Shown: positions 16,127 to 25,477, counted from the first letter of the stretch. The stretch is 64,000 bases of DNA from Micavibrio sp. (GCA_030824965.1 JAPJQV010000001.1:456756-520755), one strand, 5' to 3'. Numbers and translations are program-made. Notes: generated by a model not told the origin, from the letters alone.

Positions 16127-17107
16127 ATGGATAACATTTCCCCGAATGCACCGCTGAAATTATTACTGGCTGCGCCGCGAGGTTTTTGCGCCGGGGTGGA
16201 TCGCGCTATTCAGATCGTGGAAAAATCATTGGAGAAATACGGTGCGCCTGTCTATGTCCGCCATGAAATTGTCCATAATAAATACGTTGTCGATACGCTA
16301 AGGGCCAAAGGCGCTGTCTTTGTCGAAGAACTGCATGAAATTCCCGATGACGGGCAACCAGTGGTCTTTTCTGCGCATGGGGTAGGCAAGTCCGTGCCGG
16401 ATGAGGCAACCAGGCGAAATATGTTTTTCATCGATGCGATCTGCCCATTGGTGACGAAAGTCCACAATGAAGCGGAACGCCATTACAAAATGGGTAAACA
16501 GGTTATCCTGATCGGCCATGACGGACATCCGGAAGTCGTGGGTACGATGGGGCAATTGCCGCAAGGTGCGGTGCTGCTTGTCGAAACAGTTGAAGATGTC
16601 GACAAACTTGAGGTCACGGATAAAGATAATCTTGCTTATTGTACGCAAACGACATTGTCTGTCGATGATACTGCGGAGGTCGTGGAATCATTAAAGAAGA
16701 AATTTCCCCTAATCCTTGGGCCAGCCAGGGAAGATATTTGTTATGCAACGACCAATCGTCAAATGGCGGTAAAGGAAATTGCGCCCAAAGTCGAAGCTCT
16801 TTTTGTAATCGGGGCTCCCAATTCTTCAAATTCAAATCGTCTGGTTGAAGTCGCCAAAGTTTATGGGTGTCCAAAAGCTTTTCTGGTACAGCGCGCAACC
16901 GATATTCCCTGGGAGGAAATCGGAAACATAAAAATTATGGGGCTGACAGCGGGAGCTTCCGCGCCGGATGTTTTGATTAACGAAGTTATCGATGCTTTGA
17001 AAGAAAAGCGTGATGTGTCTGTTGAAGAGATCGCCATCACAAAAGAAAATGTAGTTTTCAATATTCCTAAACTTCTTCGCGATGCGGAAGAACGAAAACC
17101 AAGCTGA
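16127..17107 (+). CDS. ispH: 4-hydroxy-3-methylbut-2-enyl diphosphate reductase
   Basis: 326 residues. IspH is the [4Fe-4S] enzyme that makes IPP and DMAPP at the end of the MEP pathway. The three cluster cysteines are found at Cys 21 (PRGFCAGVDRAI), Cys 106 (DAICPLVTKVH) and Cys 205 (EDICYATTNRQMA). The substrate-binding histidines are in VRHEIVHN and FSAHGVG, and the catalytic Glu is in HPEVVGT. It starts a plus-strand run in which the YgjV-like gene overlaps its stop by 1 nt. Together with dxs and ispA nearby, three isoprenoid genes lie within 5 kb. Confidence 0.97.
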   Translation: MDNISPNAPLKLLLAAPRGFCAGVDRAIQIVEKSLEKYGAPVYVRHEIVHNKYVVDTLRAKGAVFVEELHEIPDDGQPVVFSAHGVGKSVPDEATRRNMFFIDAICPLVTKVHNEAERHYKMGKQVILIGHDGHPEVVGTMGQLPQGAVLLVETVEDVDKLEVTDKDNLAYCTQTTLSVDDTAEVVESLKKKFPLILGPAREDICYATTNRQMAVKEIAPKVEALFVIGAPNSSNSNRLVEVAKVYGCPKAFLVQRATDIPWEEIGNIKIMGLTAGASAPDVLINEVIDALKEKRDVSVEEIAITKENVVFNIPKLLRDAEERKPS

Positions 17108-17664
17108 TGAATTTATTTCTTGAACAGCTTTTGCAGCAGATATCAAATCCCTATAGCTTGTTTTTCTTTCTGGCTTTCGTTTTAAGCCTTTTCATGTTTC
17201 ATATGAAAGCGAGGCGAAAAATCCTTGCGACAAAGTTTCTCAGCGATGCGAATTACGCGACTTATTACTTCCTGATAGGGGGGCTGCCTGGGGCAATGGG
17301 CGCTATGATTGCCGGGCTAGGCGGATTAGTACAGGCTGTCACGCCTGATAAGCATTTCCAAAGAACGCGTTACTGGCGATTGGGAGTTGCAGTAATCCTG
17401 TCACTGATAGCCATATATTTTTCAGCTGCCAAATCCACCGATTTACTACCTTTATTCGCCATTATAATAGGCAGGCTGGCTGAAATGTCCTCGACGCCGC
17501 AAAAAGTACGTCTGAGAATGGCGCTGACTTTTCCGCCATGGATAGTCTACAATATTTTACATGGATATTACCTTTTGGTATTTGCCAATGCGACAGTTTT
17601 GCTTTCTTTATTTTGGGCAATATGGATGCATCATAGTATTAAACATAGAGTGGAGCCGGTTTAA
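17107..17664 (+). CDS. YgjV-family inner membrane protein
   Basis: 185 residues with five or more predicted membrane helices (for instance LFFFLAFVLSLFMF, the GGLPGAMGAMIAGLGGLVQ re-entrant-like segment, LGVAVILSLIAIYF, FPPWIVYNILHGYYLLVF and the last TVLLSLFWAIWMH). The order, with an AxxYATYYFLIGGLPGA turn and PxKHFQRTRYWR loop, fits the YgjV family of uncharacterised inner membrane proteins. It overlaps ispH by 1 nt and thrB by 1 nt, so it is translationally coupled to both. No function is known to me. Confidence 0.75.
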   Translation: MNLFLEQLLQQISNPYSLFFFLAFVLSLFMFHMKARRKILATKFLSDANYATYYFLIGGLPGAMGAMIAGLGGLVQAVTPDKHFQRTRYWRLGVAVILSLIAIYFSAAKSTDLLPLFAIIIGRLAEMSSTPQKVRLRMALTFPPWIVYNILHGYYLLVFANATVLLSLFWAIWMHHSIKHRVEPV

Positions 17665-18656
17665 TGGCTGTTTATACTCCGCTCTCTGCAAATGATATTC
17701 GGCATCTGTTGTCACAATACGATTGCGGCACGTTGGTCGATTTCGAAGGCATTGTTCAGGGTGTCGAAAATTCCAACTATAAGATCAAAACGTCACAAAG
17801 CAGGTTTATCCTAACGGTTTTCGAGGCACGAACAAACGAAGCCGATTTACCTTTCTTCTTTGATTTCATGGCCCATCTGCATGAGCATGATATTTACTGC
17901 CCGTTTGTTATTGAAGACAAGGCCGGAGAGCGTATTCAAAAGATAAAAGGGAAATCGGGGGCCCTTTTCACTTTTCTCGAAGGAAACAACATCGACACAA
18001 CTCTGATCACATCGGATAAATGTTTTCAGATAGGGCGATTGTTGGCCAAGATGCATATAGGGGCTGAAGGCTTCGAGCAAACCCGAACCAATTCAATGGC
18101 GCTTCCGGCATGGAAACAGCTTTATACAAAAATTTCTTCCGTCATTCCGGCGAAAGCTGAAATCTATTCAGACTCGCCTCAAGATCGCATGGATTCTGTT
18201 TTTCAACTGGATGACATTGCAGAAGAGTTGAATCTTGCCAAAAAAACTTTTTCCCTCAACCTGCCGAAAGCTGTTTGTCATCTCGATGCTTTTCCTGACA
18301 ATATTTTCGAGCGCAATAGTGAAATCTGCGGCGTGATTGATTTTTACTTTTCCGCGTATGATTTTACAGCTTACGATCTTGCCATCACATTAAATGCATG
18401 GTGCTTTGATAATGGAGAGGCACATAAAGACAGAATTGCCGAATTTTTAAAAGGGTATGAGATATTACGTCCTTTGCAGGCTAAAGAAAAAGAAGCTTTT
18501 CAGGATTTATGCCGCGCGGCAGCTTTGCGTATTCTTATGACACGCACTCACGATTTTATTTTTCATGATCCGTCAAATCTGGTGAAGCCTAAAAGCCCGG
18601 ACGAATATAAAAGCATATTGGAATTCCATCGTGACAACAAAATCTTCCACGGTTGA
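17664..18656 (+). CDS. thrB: Homoserine kinase, APH-fold type, with in-frame repeat insertion
   Basis: 330 residues. This is the aminoglycoside-phosphotransferase-fold ThrB found in alphaproteobacteria and pseudomonads, which phosphorylates homoserine for threonine synthesis. The start YTPLSANDIRHLLSQYDCG, the GVENSNYKI loop, and the catalytic VCHLDAFPDNIF with metal-binding IDFYFSAYD are family marks; the usual HxDLFPDN has Ala in place of Leu. Residues 160-178 (beginning VIPAKAEI) do not fit the family and are encoded by a dispersed repeat. The gene overlaps the YgjV-like gene by 1 nt and rnhA by 26 nt. It should be active if the insertion lies in a surface loop. Confidence 0.88.
   Translation: MAVYTPLSANDIRHLLSQYDCGTLVDFEGIVQGVENSNYKIKTSQSRFILTVFEARTNEADLPFFFDFMAHLHEHDIYCPFVIEDKAGERIQKIKGKSGALFTFLEGNNIDTTLITSDKCFQIGRLLAKMHIGAEGFEQTRTNSMALPAWKQLYTKISSVIPAKAEIYSDSPQDRMDSVFQLDDIAEELNLAKKTFSLNLPKAVCHLDAFPDNIFERNSEICGVIDFYFSAYDFTAYDLAITLNAWCFDNGEAHKDRIAEFLKGYEILRPLQAKEKEAFQDLCRAAALRILMTRTHDFIFHDPSNLVKPKSPDEYKSILEFHRDNKIFHG
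18141..18197 (+). repeat. Dispersed repeat inserted in frame inside thrB
   Basis: The 57-nt block starts GTCATTCCGGCGAAAGCTGA, continues with AATCTATTCAGACTC and ends near GATCGCATGGATTCTG. This is the GTCATTCCGGCGAAAGCCGGAATC type of intergenic palindromic repeat known from many alphaproteobacteria, with some decay. It adds 19 codons without breaking the frame. Boundaries come from comparing the translated block with the family pattern (KQLYTKISS joined to VFQLDDIAEEL). Confidence 0.7.
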
Positions 18657-19071
18657 AATTTATACGGACGGCGCCTGTTCGGGCAATCCGGGTCCCGGCG
18701 GATGGGGCGCGGTGATGCGTTTTAATGGAGTGGAAAAAGAATTATCGGGCGGTGAAAATCCGACCACAAATAATCGTATGGAGATGATGGCGGTTATCAA
18801 ATCTCTGGAGGCTCTGACGCGCCCGTGTAAAGTCGATCTCTATACGGACAGCAAATATGTTAAGGACGGGATTGAACAATGGCTTCCCGGCTGGAAGGCG
18901 AGGGGCTGGAAAACCGCCGATAAAAAGCCTGTCAAGAATATGGATCTATGGATCGAGATGGAAAACCAGTTTGCCCGGCATGACGTAAAACTTCACTGGG
19001 TCAAAGGTCATGCAGGCCACCCTGAAAACGAGCGGGCCGATCAATTGGCGGTCTCTGCGATTGTAAGATAG
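18631..19071 (+). CDS. rnhA: Ribonuclease HI
   Basis: 146 residues. RNase HI cleaves the RNA strand of RNA-DNA hybrids. The four catalytic carboxylates are in place: Asp 13 (YTDGACSGNPGPGG), Glu 51 (NNRMEMMA), Asp 73 (YTDSKYV) and Asp 137 (NERADQLA), with the basic handle WKTADKKPVKNMDLW. The start is GTG, 26 nt inside thrB; downstream ATG codons would remove the first active-site strand. The pairing of thrB and rnhA is common in alphaproteobacteria. Confidence 0.96.
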   Translation: MTTKSSTVEIYTDGACSGNPGPGGWGAVMRFNGVEKELSGGENPTTNNRMEMMAVIKSLEALTRPCKVDLYTDSKYVKDGIEQWLPGWKARGWKTADKKPVKNMDLWIEMENQFARHDVKLHWVKGHAGHPENERADQLAVSAIVR

Positions 19072-19179
19072 TTATCCACATCTAAATCTACCCTAATCCG
19101 GCACTAACCTCCGCTTTTAAGAGTCTATTAATACGAATCTTACACTGTGGAGATATAGACGCCTCGAAAGGAGGACACC

Positions 19180-19611
19180 ATGAAAGCCAATGATAATTTG
19201 CTTATTGATCGTGTAGTTCTGCCCGTCCCTGAAACGACTATTTCAAAAGATGACATGGAGATATACAGTCGGTTTATGCGCCATCTGCGTAATGTCTCCA
19301 ATAGCAGGATGGAAATAAAAATCCTGACATCCATTCAGTTTGTTGCAGATATGCTGGATTTACCGGATTCGCAAGTGACGAAAACCTTGGTCGATCTTGG
19401 TTTGCGCGCGCCGCGCATAGCACTGCCTTCCGATTATCTCGATCATGCAGACGCTTGCCTCATGCGGGATGACTGGGAAGTTGGCGCGGCCAATTCATCC
19501 CTGAAGTCTCTGCAAAAACACTGGGGAAAAATCGGAGAAGATAGATTTGCGGCATTCAGAAGGTTTTACCCGACATTGGCCGAAAATATTTTTGCCCGTG
19601 AAAATGTATAA
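19180..19611 (+). CDS. Hypothetical protein, 143 aa, well-expressed-looking orphan
   Basis: No family recognised. The gene has a near-ideal ribosome site (AAAGGAGG, 7 nt before the ATG) and its own strong terminator, so it is probably an independently expressed single gene. The protein is soluble, mostly helical, without signal peptide. Residues ~50-70 (IQFVADMLDLPDSQVTKTLVDLGL) look like a helix-turn-helix of the type that reads DNA, and a Trp-rich C-terminal helix pair follows. A small regulatory role is possible but is inference only. It separates rnhA from the convergent penicillin-binding protein gene. Confidence 0.7.
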   Translation: MKANDNLLIDRVVLPVPETTISKDDMEIYSRFMRHLRNVSNSRMEIKILTSIQFVADMLDLPDSQVTKTLVDLGLRAPRIALPSDYLDHADACLMRDDWEVGAANSSLKSLQKHWGKIGEDRFAAFRRFYPTLAENIFARENV

Positions 19612-19639
19612 ATAATTTTTTAAAGTGTGTATGCTTTTT

Positions 19640-19673
19640 GGACGGGGAAAATCTGAGGCCCCGTCCTTTTTTT
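19640..19673 (+). terminator. Rho-independent terminator after the 143-aa orphan gene
   Basis: A perfect 8-bp stem GGACGGGG / CCCCGTCC with an 11-nt loop runs into seven T residues. On the other strand the stem is followed by A residues preceded by no T run, so it should work in the plus direction only. Confidence 0.92.
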
Positions 19674-21678
19674 AATCGTTGAACCGCTCATACCCAATTC
19701 TGTCGCCTGGACGATCAGGAGTAAATGTGCCGGAGGGCATCTGATATCCGTCGGGTAAATTACCGTTTACGGCACTTTCAGGCATTTTTTCGTTCATTAA
19801 ATTCGACATCATGTCGCCGAAATCATCCGAGTAGCTGCCCGATACTTGAAGGTTGTTTGGTGATGGCGTCGGATCGGCCTTGGCGGCAGTGATAATATCT
19901 CGCCATGCGGTTGCAGAAATACTGCCGCCTGTGACGGATTTCATCGATTTATTATCATCATTTCCGAACCAGACTACGCCGACATAATCATTGGAGAAGC
20001 CATCGAACCACGCGTCGCGGTGATCCTGCGTCGTGCCCGTTTTTCCTGCGGCGAAATAGGGGCCGCGCGCGCCTTGGCCCGTTCCATGCTGAACAACGCT
20101 TTCCATCATGCGCGTCAACTGAGCGATGTCACGCTCTCTGAATACGCGGGGAAAAGCTTCCTGTTCATGCTTATAAAGAACTTTCTTCGTGCGTTCTTCG
20201 CGGATTTCGTTAATACCGTGAGCCTTTACCGCATAACCGCCAGTGGCGATCGTCGCATAGGCTTGCGCCATTTCCAGCATAGGTACTTCACTCGATCCTA
20301 AAGCCAGCGCAAGATTTGGGTCCAGTTGCGACGTAATGCCCATTCTGCGGGCAACAGAGATGACACGGTCAACACCGACATATTTGGCCAGTTGAACGGC
20401 AACTGAGTTCATCGACATTGTCAGCGCGTCGGTCAAAGTTACAACGCCGTAATATTTATTGCCAAAATTCTGCGGACGGTATTTGCCGTCGGAAAAGGGA
20501 AAATCATCGATCTGGCTATACTGGTCCCATCCGGCTTCAAGTGCGGCGAGATAGACGATCGGTTTGAAGCTTGATCCCGGCTGACGCAGGCCGGAGCTTG
20601 CGCGGTTGAACTGGCTCTTTTGATAATTCGCGCCGCCCACCATGGCAAGAATGGAACCGTCAGGACGCAGAATAATGGACGCTCCCTGTGAAATGCGCAG
20701 CTTTTCATTATCCGCGACCTTCTTGGAAATAACGTTAGAAGCGGCGGATTGGATTTCTGGATCAAGTGTAGTTTTGACAACAATATCTTCTTCCGGTTTT
20801 CCGATAAGGTCATCAAGGGTATCGACGACGTAGTCTGCGAAATAACGACTGGAATTTCCATCGCCACGCGGTTCTTTGTTATCTTTCGGCGTGGCGGAGA
20901 AAGCGGTTTTCGCTTCTTTCTTGGTAATCTTGCCGTTATCGACCATGGCGGCAAGAACGACTTTCGCGCGCGCTTCCGCTTCTTTAGGGCTGGCGAGCGG
21001 CGAATAGCGGGACGGGGCGCGGAGAAGCCCGGCGAGCATGGCGGACTCTTTTAGGTTGATATCTTTTGCGCTTTTATTGAAATAGACATGGCTTGCCGCA
21101 TCAACGCCGTAAGTTCCGGACCCCATATAGACCCGGTTCAAATAAGCGGTCAGAATTTCGTCCTTGGTCAGTTCATGTTCCAGCCAGATCGCGAGCAGGG
21201 CTTCCTGAATTTTACGCTTGTAGGTTTTTTGCTGGCTTAAAAAAAGATTCTTGGCAAGCTGCTGGGTGATTGTCGATCCGCCCTGTTTGACGTTGCCGTG
21301 TAAAGAATTGATAACAATGGCGCGAAACAAGCCAATAGGGTCGATACCGTAATGCATATAAAAACGGCGGTCTTCGGTAGAGAGAATGGCGTCGATCAAA
21401 TGTGGGGGCAATTCTTTGACAGTCAAGGTCACGCCCGTAATATCGCCATAGCGCCCGATGACGCTTCCGTCATTGGCCAGAACGGTGACGGAGGCCTTAC
21501 GTTCCTCCAACGGTTTTTTGATGATGTCGGGAAGCTCGCGGGCATACCATGCAACAACACCCGCAAGGACGATTAATCCCCAAAGGGTTAACACAAAACA
21601 CCATTTTACAAGACGACCCAAAAGGGATGGCTCTGAATATCTGGTCGCGGCTTTATAATTGCGTTTTTTCGGGGGCAT
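19672..21678 (-). CDS. Class A penicillin-binding protein (glycosyltransferase plus transpeptidase)
   Basis: 668 residues. Bifunctional peptidoglycan synthase: a short cytoplasmic basic tail, one membrane anchor (about 24-46), a GT51 domain with catalytic Glu 102 in STEDRRFYMHYGID and the QGGSTITQQLAKN motif, then the transpeptidase domain with SxxK at Ser 369-Lys 372 (QPGSSFKP), SMN (422-424) and KTGT (546-549). The length is nearer to short class A enzymes than to the ~800-residue PBP1a with its extra domains. A Pro/Ser/Asp/Met-rich C-terminal tail of about 70 residues is not conserved. It acts in the periplasm on lipid II. Likely paralogue naming (mrcA or pbpC types) cannot be settled here. 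Confidence 0.95.
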   Translation of the reverse strand: MPPKKRNYKAATRYSEPSLLGRLVKWCFVLTLWGLIVLAGVVAWYARELPDIIKKPLEERKASVTVLANDGSVIGRYGDITGVTLTVKELPPHLIDAILSTEDRRFYMHYGIDPIGLFRAIVINSLHGNVKQGGSTITQQLAKNLFLSQQKTYKRKIQEALLAIWLEHELTKDEILTAYLNRVYMGSGTYGVDAASHVYFNKSAKDINLKESAMLAGLLRAPSRYSPLASPKEAEARAKVVLAAMVDNGKITKKEAKTAFSATPKDNKEPRGDGNSSRYFADYVVDTLDDLIGKPEEDIVVKTTLDPEIQSAASNVISKKVADNEKLRISQGASIILRPDGSILAMVGGANYQKSQFNRASSGLRQPGSSFKPIVYLAALEAGWDQYSQIDDFPFSDGKYRPQNFGNKYYGVVTLTDALTMSMNSVAVQLAKYVGVDRVISVARRMGITSQLDPNLALALGSSEVPMLEMAQAYATIATGGYAVKAHGINEIREERTKKVLYKHEQEAFPRVFRERDIAQLTRMMESVVQHGTGQGARGPYFAAGKTGTTQDHRDAWFDGFSNDYVGVVWFGNDDNKSMKSVTGGSISATAWRDIITAAKADPTPSPNNLQVSGSYSDDFGDMMSNLMNEKMPESAVNGNLPDGYQMPSGTFTPDRPGDRIGYERFND

Positions 21679-21735
21679 GGGACTTCACTTTGCTAACGCT
21701 CTGTCTAGTCAAAACATCCCGTTTTTTCAAGGTAA

Positions 21736-23148
21736 TTAAAGCAAGAACAGGCTCGCAAGCCCCAGAAACGTGAGGAACCCGATACAATCGGTCATGGCTG
21801 TCAGAAAAACGCCCGACGCGATAGCCGGGTCGATATCGTAACGGTCAAGGATAATAGGGACGGATGCACCAAAGAATCCCGCAACAACGAGATTGGTTAC
21901 CATTGCCGAGGCGATAACCGCTCCGAGTTTCGGATCATGGAACCAGATACCGGCGACAAGTCCGACCATAATGGCAAAGACAGCGCCGTTAACAAATCCC
22001 ACTGCGACTTCCTTGCCGATCACCCGCCATGCGTTGGTGCTGGACAATTCACGGGTCGCCAAAGCGCGAACAGCAACGGTCAGGGCTTGCGTCCCCGCAT
22101 TACCGCCCATCCCGGCGACGATCGGCATCAAAACGGCCAACGCCACGACTTTTTCAATTGTGACCTGAAAAAGAGAAATTACGCTTGCCGCCATAAAAGC
22201 CGTGAATAAGTTTATGAACAGCCAGCGAAAACGCGAAGAGGATGTAGACATGATAGAGCGATATAAATCGTCTTCTTCAATACCGCCAAGCTTTAGTAAG
22301 TCTTCCTGTGCTTCTTCATCGATAACGTCAATAACGTCATCGTAGGTAATAATACCGATCAATCGCCCGTCTTCATCGACAACAGGAGCGGAGGCCAGAT
22401 CTTCGTTACGGAAGATTTCAGCGACTTCTTCCTGATCCATTGTGGCAGGAATAGGGTGGGTATCATCGAGTGTCAGCGCTTCGATTTTTTCCGAGCGGCG
22501 GGCGCGAACCAAACGGTGTAATGGAATTTCACCCGCAATATGATAGGACGGATCGATAACGATCAAGTCATAGAAATTATCGGGCAGGTCGTCAGCGGCA
22601 GCGCGCAAATAATCAATGGTTTTTCCGACCGTCCAGAATTGGGGTACGGCAACGAATTCCCGCTGCATTAAACGTCCGGCGGATTCTTCGGGGAAGTTTA
22701 AACCTTCCTGGAGAACCAGTCGTGTCTTGGCGGACAATTTGCGAATGACTTCGTGTTTGAATTCTTCTTCGAGCGGCAGGATCAAATCGAGCGCGTCATC
22801 TGAATCCAGCTCGGAGATAATTCCGGCGATCTGCGCCGGTTCCATATTTTCCAGGATCTGGCGGCGTACTTCTTCCTGAATATAGGTAAAGACTTCCGGT
22901 TCGAACAGGACGGTGCCGTATTCCAGCAATCTCGTCCTTGTATCCATGTTAACTTTTTCGAGAAGGTCGGCTTTGTCGTAAGGGCCGAGATTTTCAAAAA
23001 GAAGCGTTAGCTTCTCCGCATCTTCCGCTTCGAGAGCCTCGAGAATGCGTGCGATTTCATCGTCCTGCAAACCCAGCAGGGCGGTTCCCTCATCTTCTGT
23101 GATCTCATCTTCCGAGATGACAGGGGTTTTTTCGTCTTCCTCAATCAT
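21736..23148 (-). CDS. mgtE: Magnesium transporter MgtE
   Basis: 470 residues, standard for MgtE. An acidic N-terminal superhelical domain (about 25-150, with ILENMEPAQIAGIISELDSDDALDLI) and two CBS domains (about 155-270, with the metal-sensing acidic surfaces) lead to five membrane helices starting at SSRFRWLFINLFTAFMAASVISLF. The pore signature GMGGNAGTQALTVAVRALA is present, as is the final GVFLTAMTDCIGFLTFLGLA. Known members are homodimeric Mg2+ channels gated by cytosolic Mg2+. It starts 13 nt downstream of the malic enzyme gene and is probably cotranscribed. The assignment is secure. Confidence 0.95.
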   Translation of the reverse strand: MIEEDEKTPVISEDEITEDEGTALLGLQDDEIARILEALEAEDAEKLTLLFENLGPYDKADLLEKVNMDTRTRLLEYGTVLFEPEVFTYIQEEVRRQILENMEPAQIAGIISELDSDDALDLILPLEEEFKHEVIRKLSAKTRLVLQEGLNFPEESAGRLMQREFVAVPQFWTVGKTIDYLRAAADDLPDNFYDLIVIDPSYHIAGEIPLHRLVRARRSEKIEALTLDDTHPIPATMDQEEVAEIFRNEDLASAPVVDEDGRLIGIITYDDVIDVIDEEAQEDLLKLGGIEEDDLYRSIMSTSSSRFRWLFINLFTAFMAASVISLFQVTIEKVVALAVLMPIVAGMGGNAGTQALTVAVRALATRELSSTNAWRVIGKEVAVGFVNGAVFAIMVGLVAGIWFHDPKLGAVIASAMVTNLVVAGFFGASVPIILDRYDIDPAIASGVFLTAMTDCIGFLTFLGLASLFLL

Positions 23149-23161
23149 GAGGGACCTTTGC

Positions 23162-25477
23162 TTATTCTAGATCCTGCCTGATAAACTGAGCCGGATTTTC
23201 TGATTGGAATATTTGTGCGCCGACAGTCGACAGGGCGGTGACGTTGACAATGCCACGGCTTGTAGCGGCATTGGTCAAGATATGCGCTGTCTGTCCTACG
23301 CCAAGCAATAGAGGCCCGATTGTAATGCAATCGGCCAACACTTTGATGGCGTTATAAGTAATGTTTGCGGCTTCTACATTCGGCATGACGAGAAGATTCG
23401 CATTTCCTTTTAAAGGCGAACTTGGCACAAACTGGTTGCGTATATTTTCATCCAGCGCGGCATCGGCATGCATTTCGCCGTCGATCTCCAATGATGGATC
23501 GCGCATCTTCAAATCGTAATAGGCTGAGCGCATTTTGATGGCGCTTTCTGTATCGGACGATCCGAAATTGGAATGAGAAATAAGGGCGACTTTCGGCGTA
23601 ATGCCGAAACGCTTCATTTGCTCGGCGGCCAATAATGTCATTTCAGAGATTTGCGCAATCGACGGATCCGGATTGACATGCGTATCGCAGATAAAGATAG
23701 GCCCGCGTGTCGGGTGAAGAAGGCACGGCATAGCGGCGGCGGTTTCAACGCCCGGTTTCAACCCGATAATACGAACGATGGATTTCAAATGGTTTTTGAA
23801 TGGCTCTACAGTACCGCAGATCATGGAGTCCGCTTCGCCTTTATGTACCATCAGCGCGCCGATAATCGTGTTACTGTTACGGACTGAGTTTCTGGCGTAA
23901 GAAGCCGTAACACCCTGACGCTCCATAATGGAGTGATAGGTTTGCCAGTAATCCTTGTAGCGAGAATCGCCTTCAGGATCGACGAGTTCAAAGTCCTTAC
24001 CCGCTGTCATACGCAAGCGCAGGCGCTTGATGCGCGTTTCTATAACGTTTTTCCGGCCGACAAGAATCGGTTTGGCCAGGCTTTCATCGACGACAGTTTG
24101 AACAGCCTGCAATACGCGGTCTTCTTCACCTTCGCAGTAAACGACTTTTTTAGGGTTGGCTTTCGCTTTCGCAAAGACAGGACGCATAACGCCTTCGGTG
24201 CGATAGAAATGCTGGGTCAGGCGGGCGCGGTAAGCATCCCAATCCTTGATCGGCCGTGTGGCGACACCTGTGTCCATTGCGACTTTTGCTACCGCCATCG
24301 GCAGTTCGACCATAAGGCGCGGATCGAAAGGTTTCGGGATCATGTAACCCGGACCGAATTCCAATACTTCGTCAGGATAGATGGCGGCGACTTCTTCGGA
24401 GACTTCCTTACGGGCAAGAGCGGCAATTGCTTTAACACATGCCATTTTCATTTCTTCGTTGATCGCTGTCGCGCCAACGTCGAGAGCCCCGCGGAAGATA
24501 AACGGAAAGCAAAGTACGTTATTCACTTGGTTCGGATAGTCTGAACGGCCCGTACAAATCAATGCTTTCGGACGAACTTTCAACGCTTCTTCCGGCAGAA
24601 TTTCCGGAGTAGGGTTGGCGAGGGCCAAAACCAGAGGCTCCTCAACCATGCCTTCCATGTATTCAGGTTTTAGGGCCCCCGCGGCGGACAAACCAAGGAA
24701 AATGTGTGCGCCCTTTAAGGCTTCAGGCAAAGTTCTGGCTTTGGTCACGCCATTGGCAAATTTTTCCTTTTCGGAATCCATGCCCTCGTTGCGGCCTTTA
24801 TAGATGACGCCATTGCGATCGCATGCAATAATATTGTCGAGTGGCAAGCCAAGCTGGTTAATCATCGTCATGCAGGCAATGGCAGATGCGCCAGCCCCAT
24901 TGACGACCATTTTCACGTCCTTCCAATCCTTGCCTGTAATATGCATCCAGTTGTAAATCGCTGCGCCTGCAATAATCGCCGTGCCGTGCTGGTCGTCATG
25001 AAAAACCGGAATTTTCATTCTCTCGCGCAGCGTGCGCTCGATTTCAAAGCATTCTGGCGATTTGATATCTTCCAGATTGATCCCACCGAAAGAGGGCTCG
25101 AGGCTCGCGATGATGTCGATGAGTTTTTGTGGATCTTTTTCATTGATCTCGATATCGATAGAATCGATATCGGCGAATTTTTTAAAGAGAACGGCTTTAC
25201 CTTCCATGACCGGTTTCGATGCCAATGCACCAATATCGCCAAGGCCGAGGACGGCAGTTCCGTTTGAAATAACAGCGACGACGTTACCGCGGGAAGTGTA
25301 ATCCAAGGCTTTTAAGGGATCGGCTTCAATCTCTAAACATGGAATAGCAACGCCGGGAGAATAGGCAAGCGCGAGGTCGCGCTGGGTGGCCATAGGTTTT
25401 GTAGCTTGGATGGCGATTTTACCGGGCTTGGGATGAAGGTGGTATTCTAACGCTGCTTCGCGGAGTGTGTCCTTCAT
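23162..25477 (-). CDS. maeB: NADP-dependent malic enzyme (MaeB type, fused to phosphotransacetylase-like domain)
   Basis: 771 residues from ATG 25477, chosen because AAAGGGA lies 8 nt upstream; a TTG two codons earlier is less likely. Malic enzyme decarboxylates malate to pyruvate, making NADPH. The catalytic part (1-430) shows LALAYSPGVAIPCLEI, the metal site in FGGINLEDIKSPECFEIE, IPVFHDDQHGTAII and the nucleotide motif NGAGASAIAC. The second half (about 440-770) resembles phosphotransacetylase (VDESLAKPILVG, LISHSNFGSSDTESAIKMRSA, VLADCITIGPLLLG); in this family it is regulatory, binding acetyl-CoA, rather than catalytic. mgtE follows directly. Confidence 0.96.
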   Translation of the reverse strand: MKDTLREAALEYHLHPKPGKIAIQATKPMATQRDLALAYSPGVAIPCLEIEADPLKALDYTSRGNVVAVISNGTAVLGLGDIGALASKPVMEGKAVLFKKFADIDSIDIEINEKDPQKLIDIIASLEPSFGGINLEDIKSPECFEIERTLRERMKIPVFHDDQHGTAIIAGAAIYNWMHITGKDWKDVKMVVNGAGASAIACMTMINQLGLPLDNIIACDRNGVIYKGRNEGMDSEKEKFANGVTKARTLPEALKGAHIFLGLSAAGALKPEYMEGMVEEPLVLALANPTPEILPEEALKVRPKALICTGRSDYPNQVNNVLCFPFIFRGALDVGATAINEEMKMACVKAIAALARKEVSEEVAAIYPDEVLEFGPGYMIPKPFDPRLMVELPMAVAKVAMDTGVATRPIKDWDAYRARLTQHFYRTEGVMRPVFAKAKANPKKVVYCEGEEDRVLQAVQTVVDESLAKPILVGRKNVIETRIKRLRLRMTAGKDFELVDPEGDSRYKDYWQTYHSIMERQGVTASYARNSVRNSNTIIGALMVHKGEADSMICGTVEPFKNHLKSIVRIIGLKPGVETAAAMPCLLHPTRGPIFICDTHVNPDPSIAQISEMTLLAAEQMKRFGITPKVALISHSNFGSSDTESAIKMRSAYYDLKMRDPSLEIDGEMHADAALDENIRNQFVPSSPLKGNANLLVMPNVEAANITYNAIKVLADCITIGPLLLGVGQTAHILTNAATSRGIVNVTALSTVGAQIFQSENPAQFIRQDLE

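Noticed and set aside
23651..24544. Two open frames on the plus strand inside the malic enzyme gene
   Set aside because: Antisense shadows of a conserved two-domain enzyme, rich in Arg, Phe and His, with no ribosome sites.
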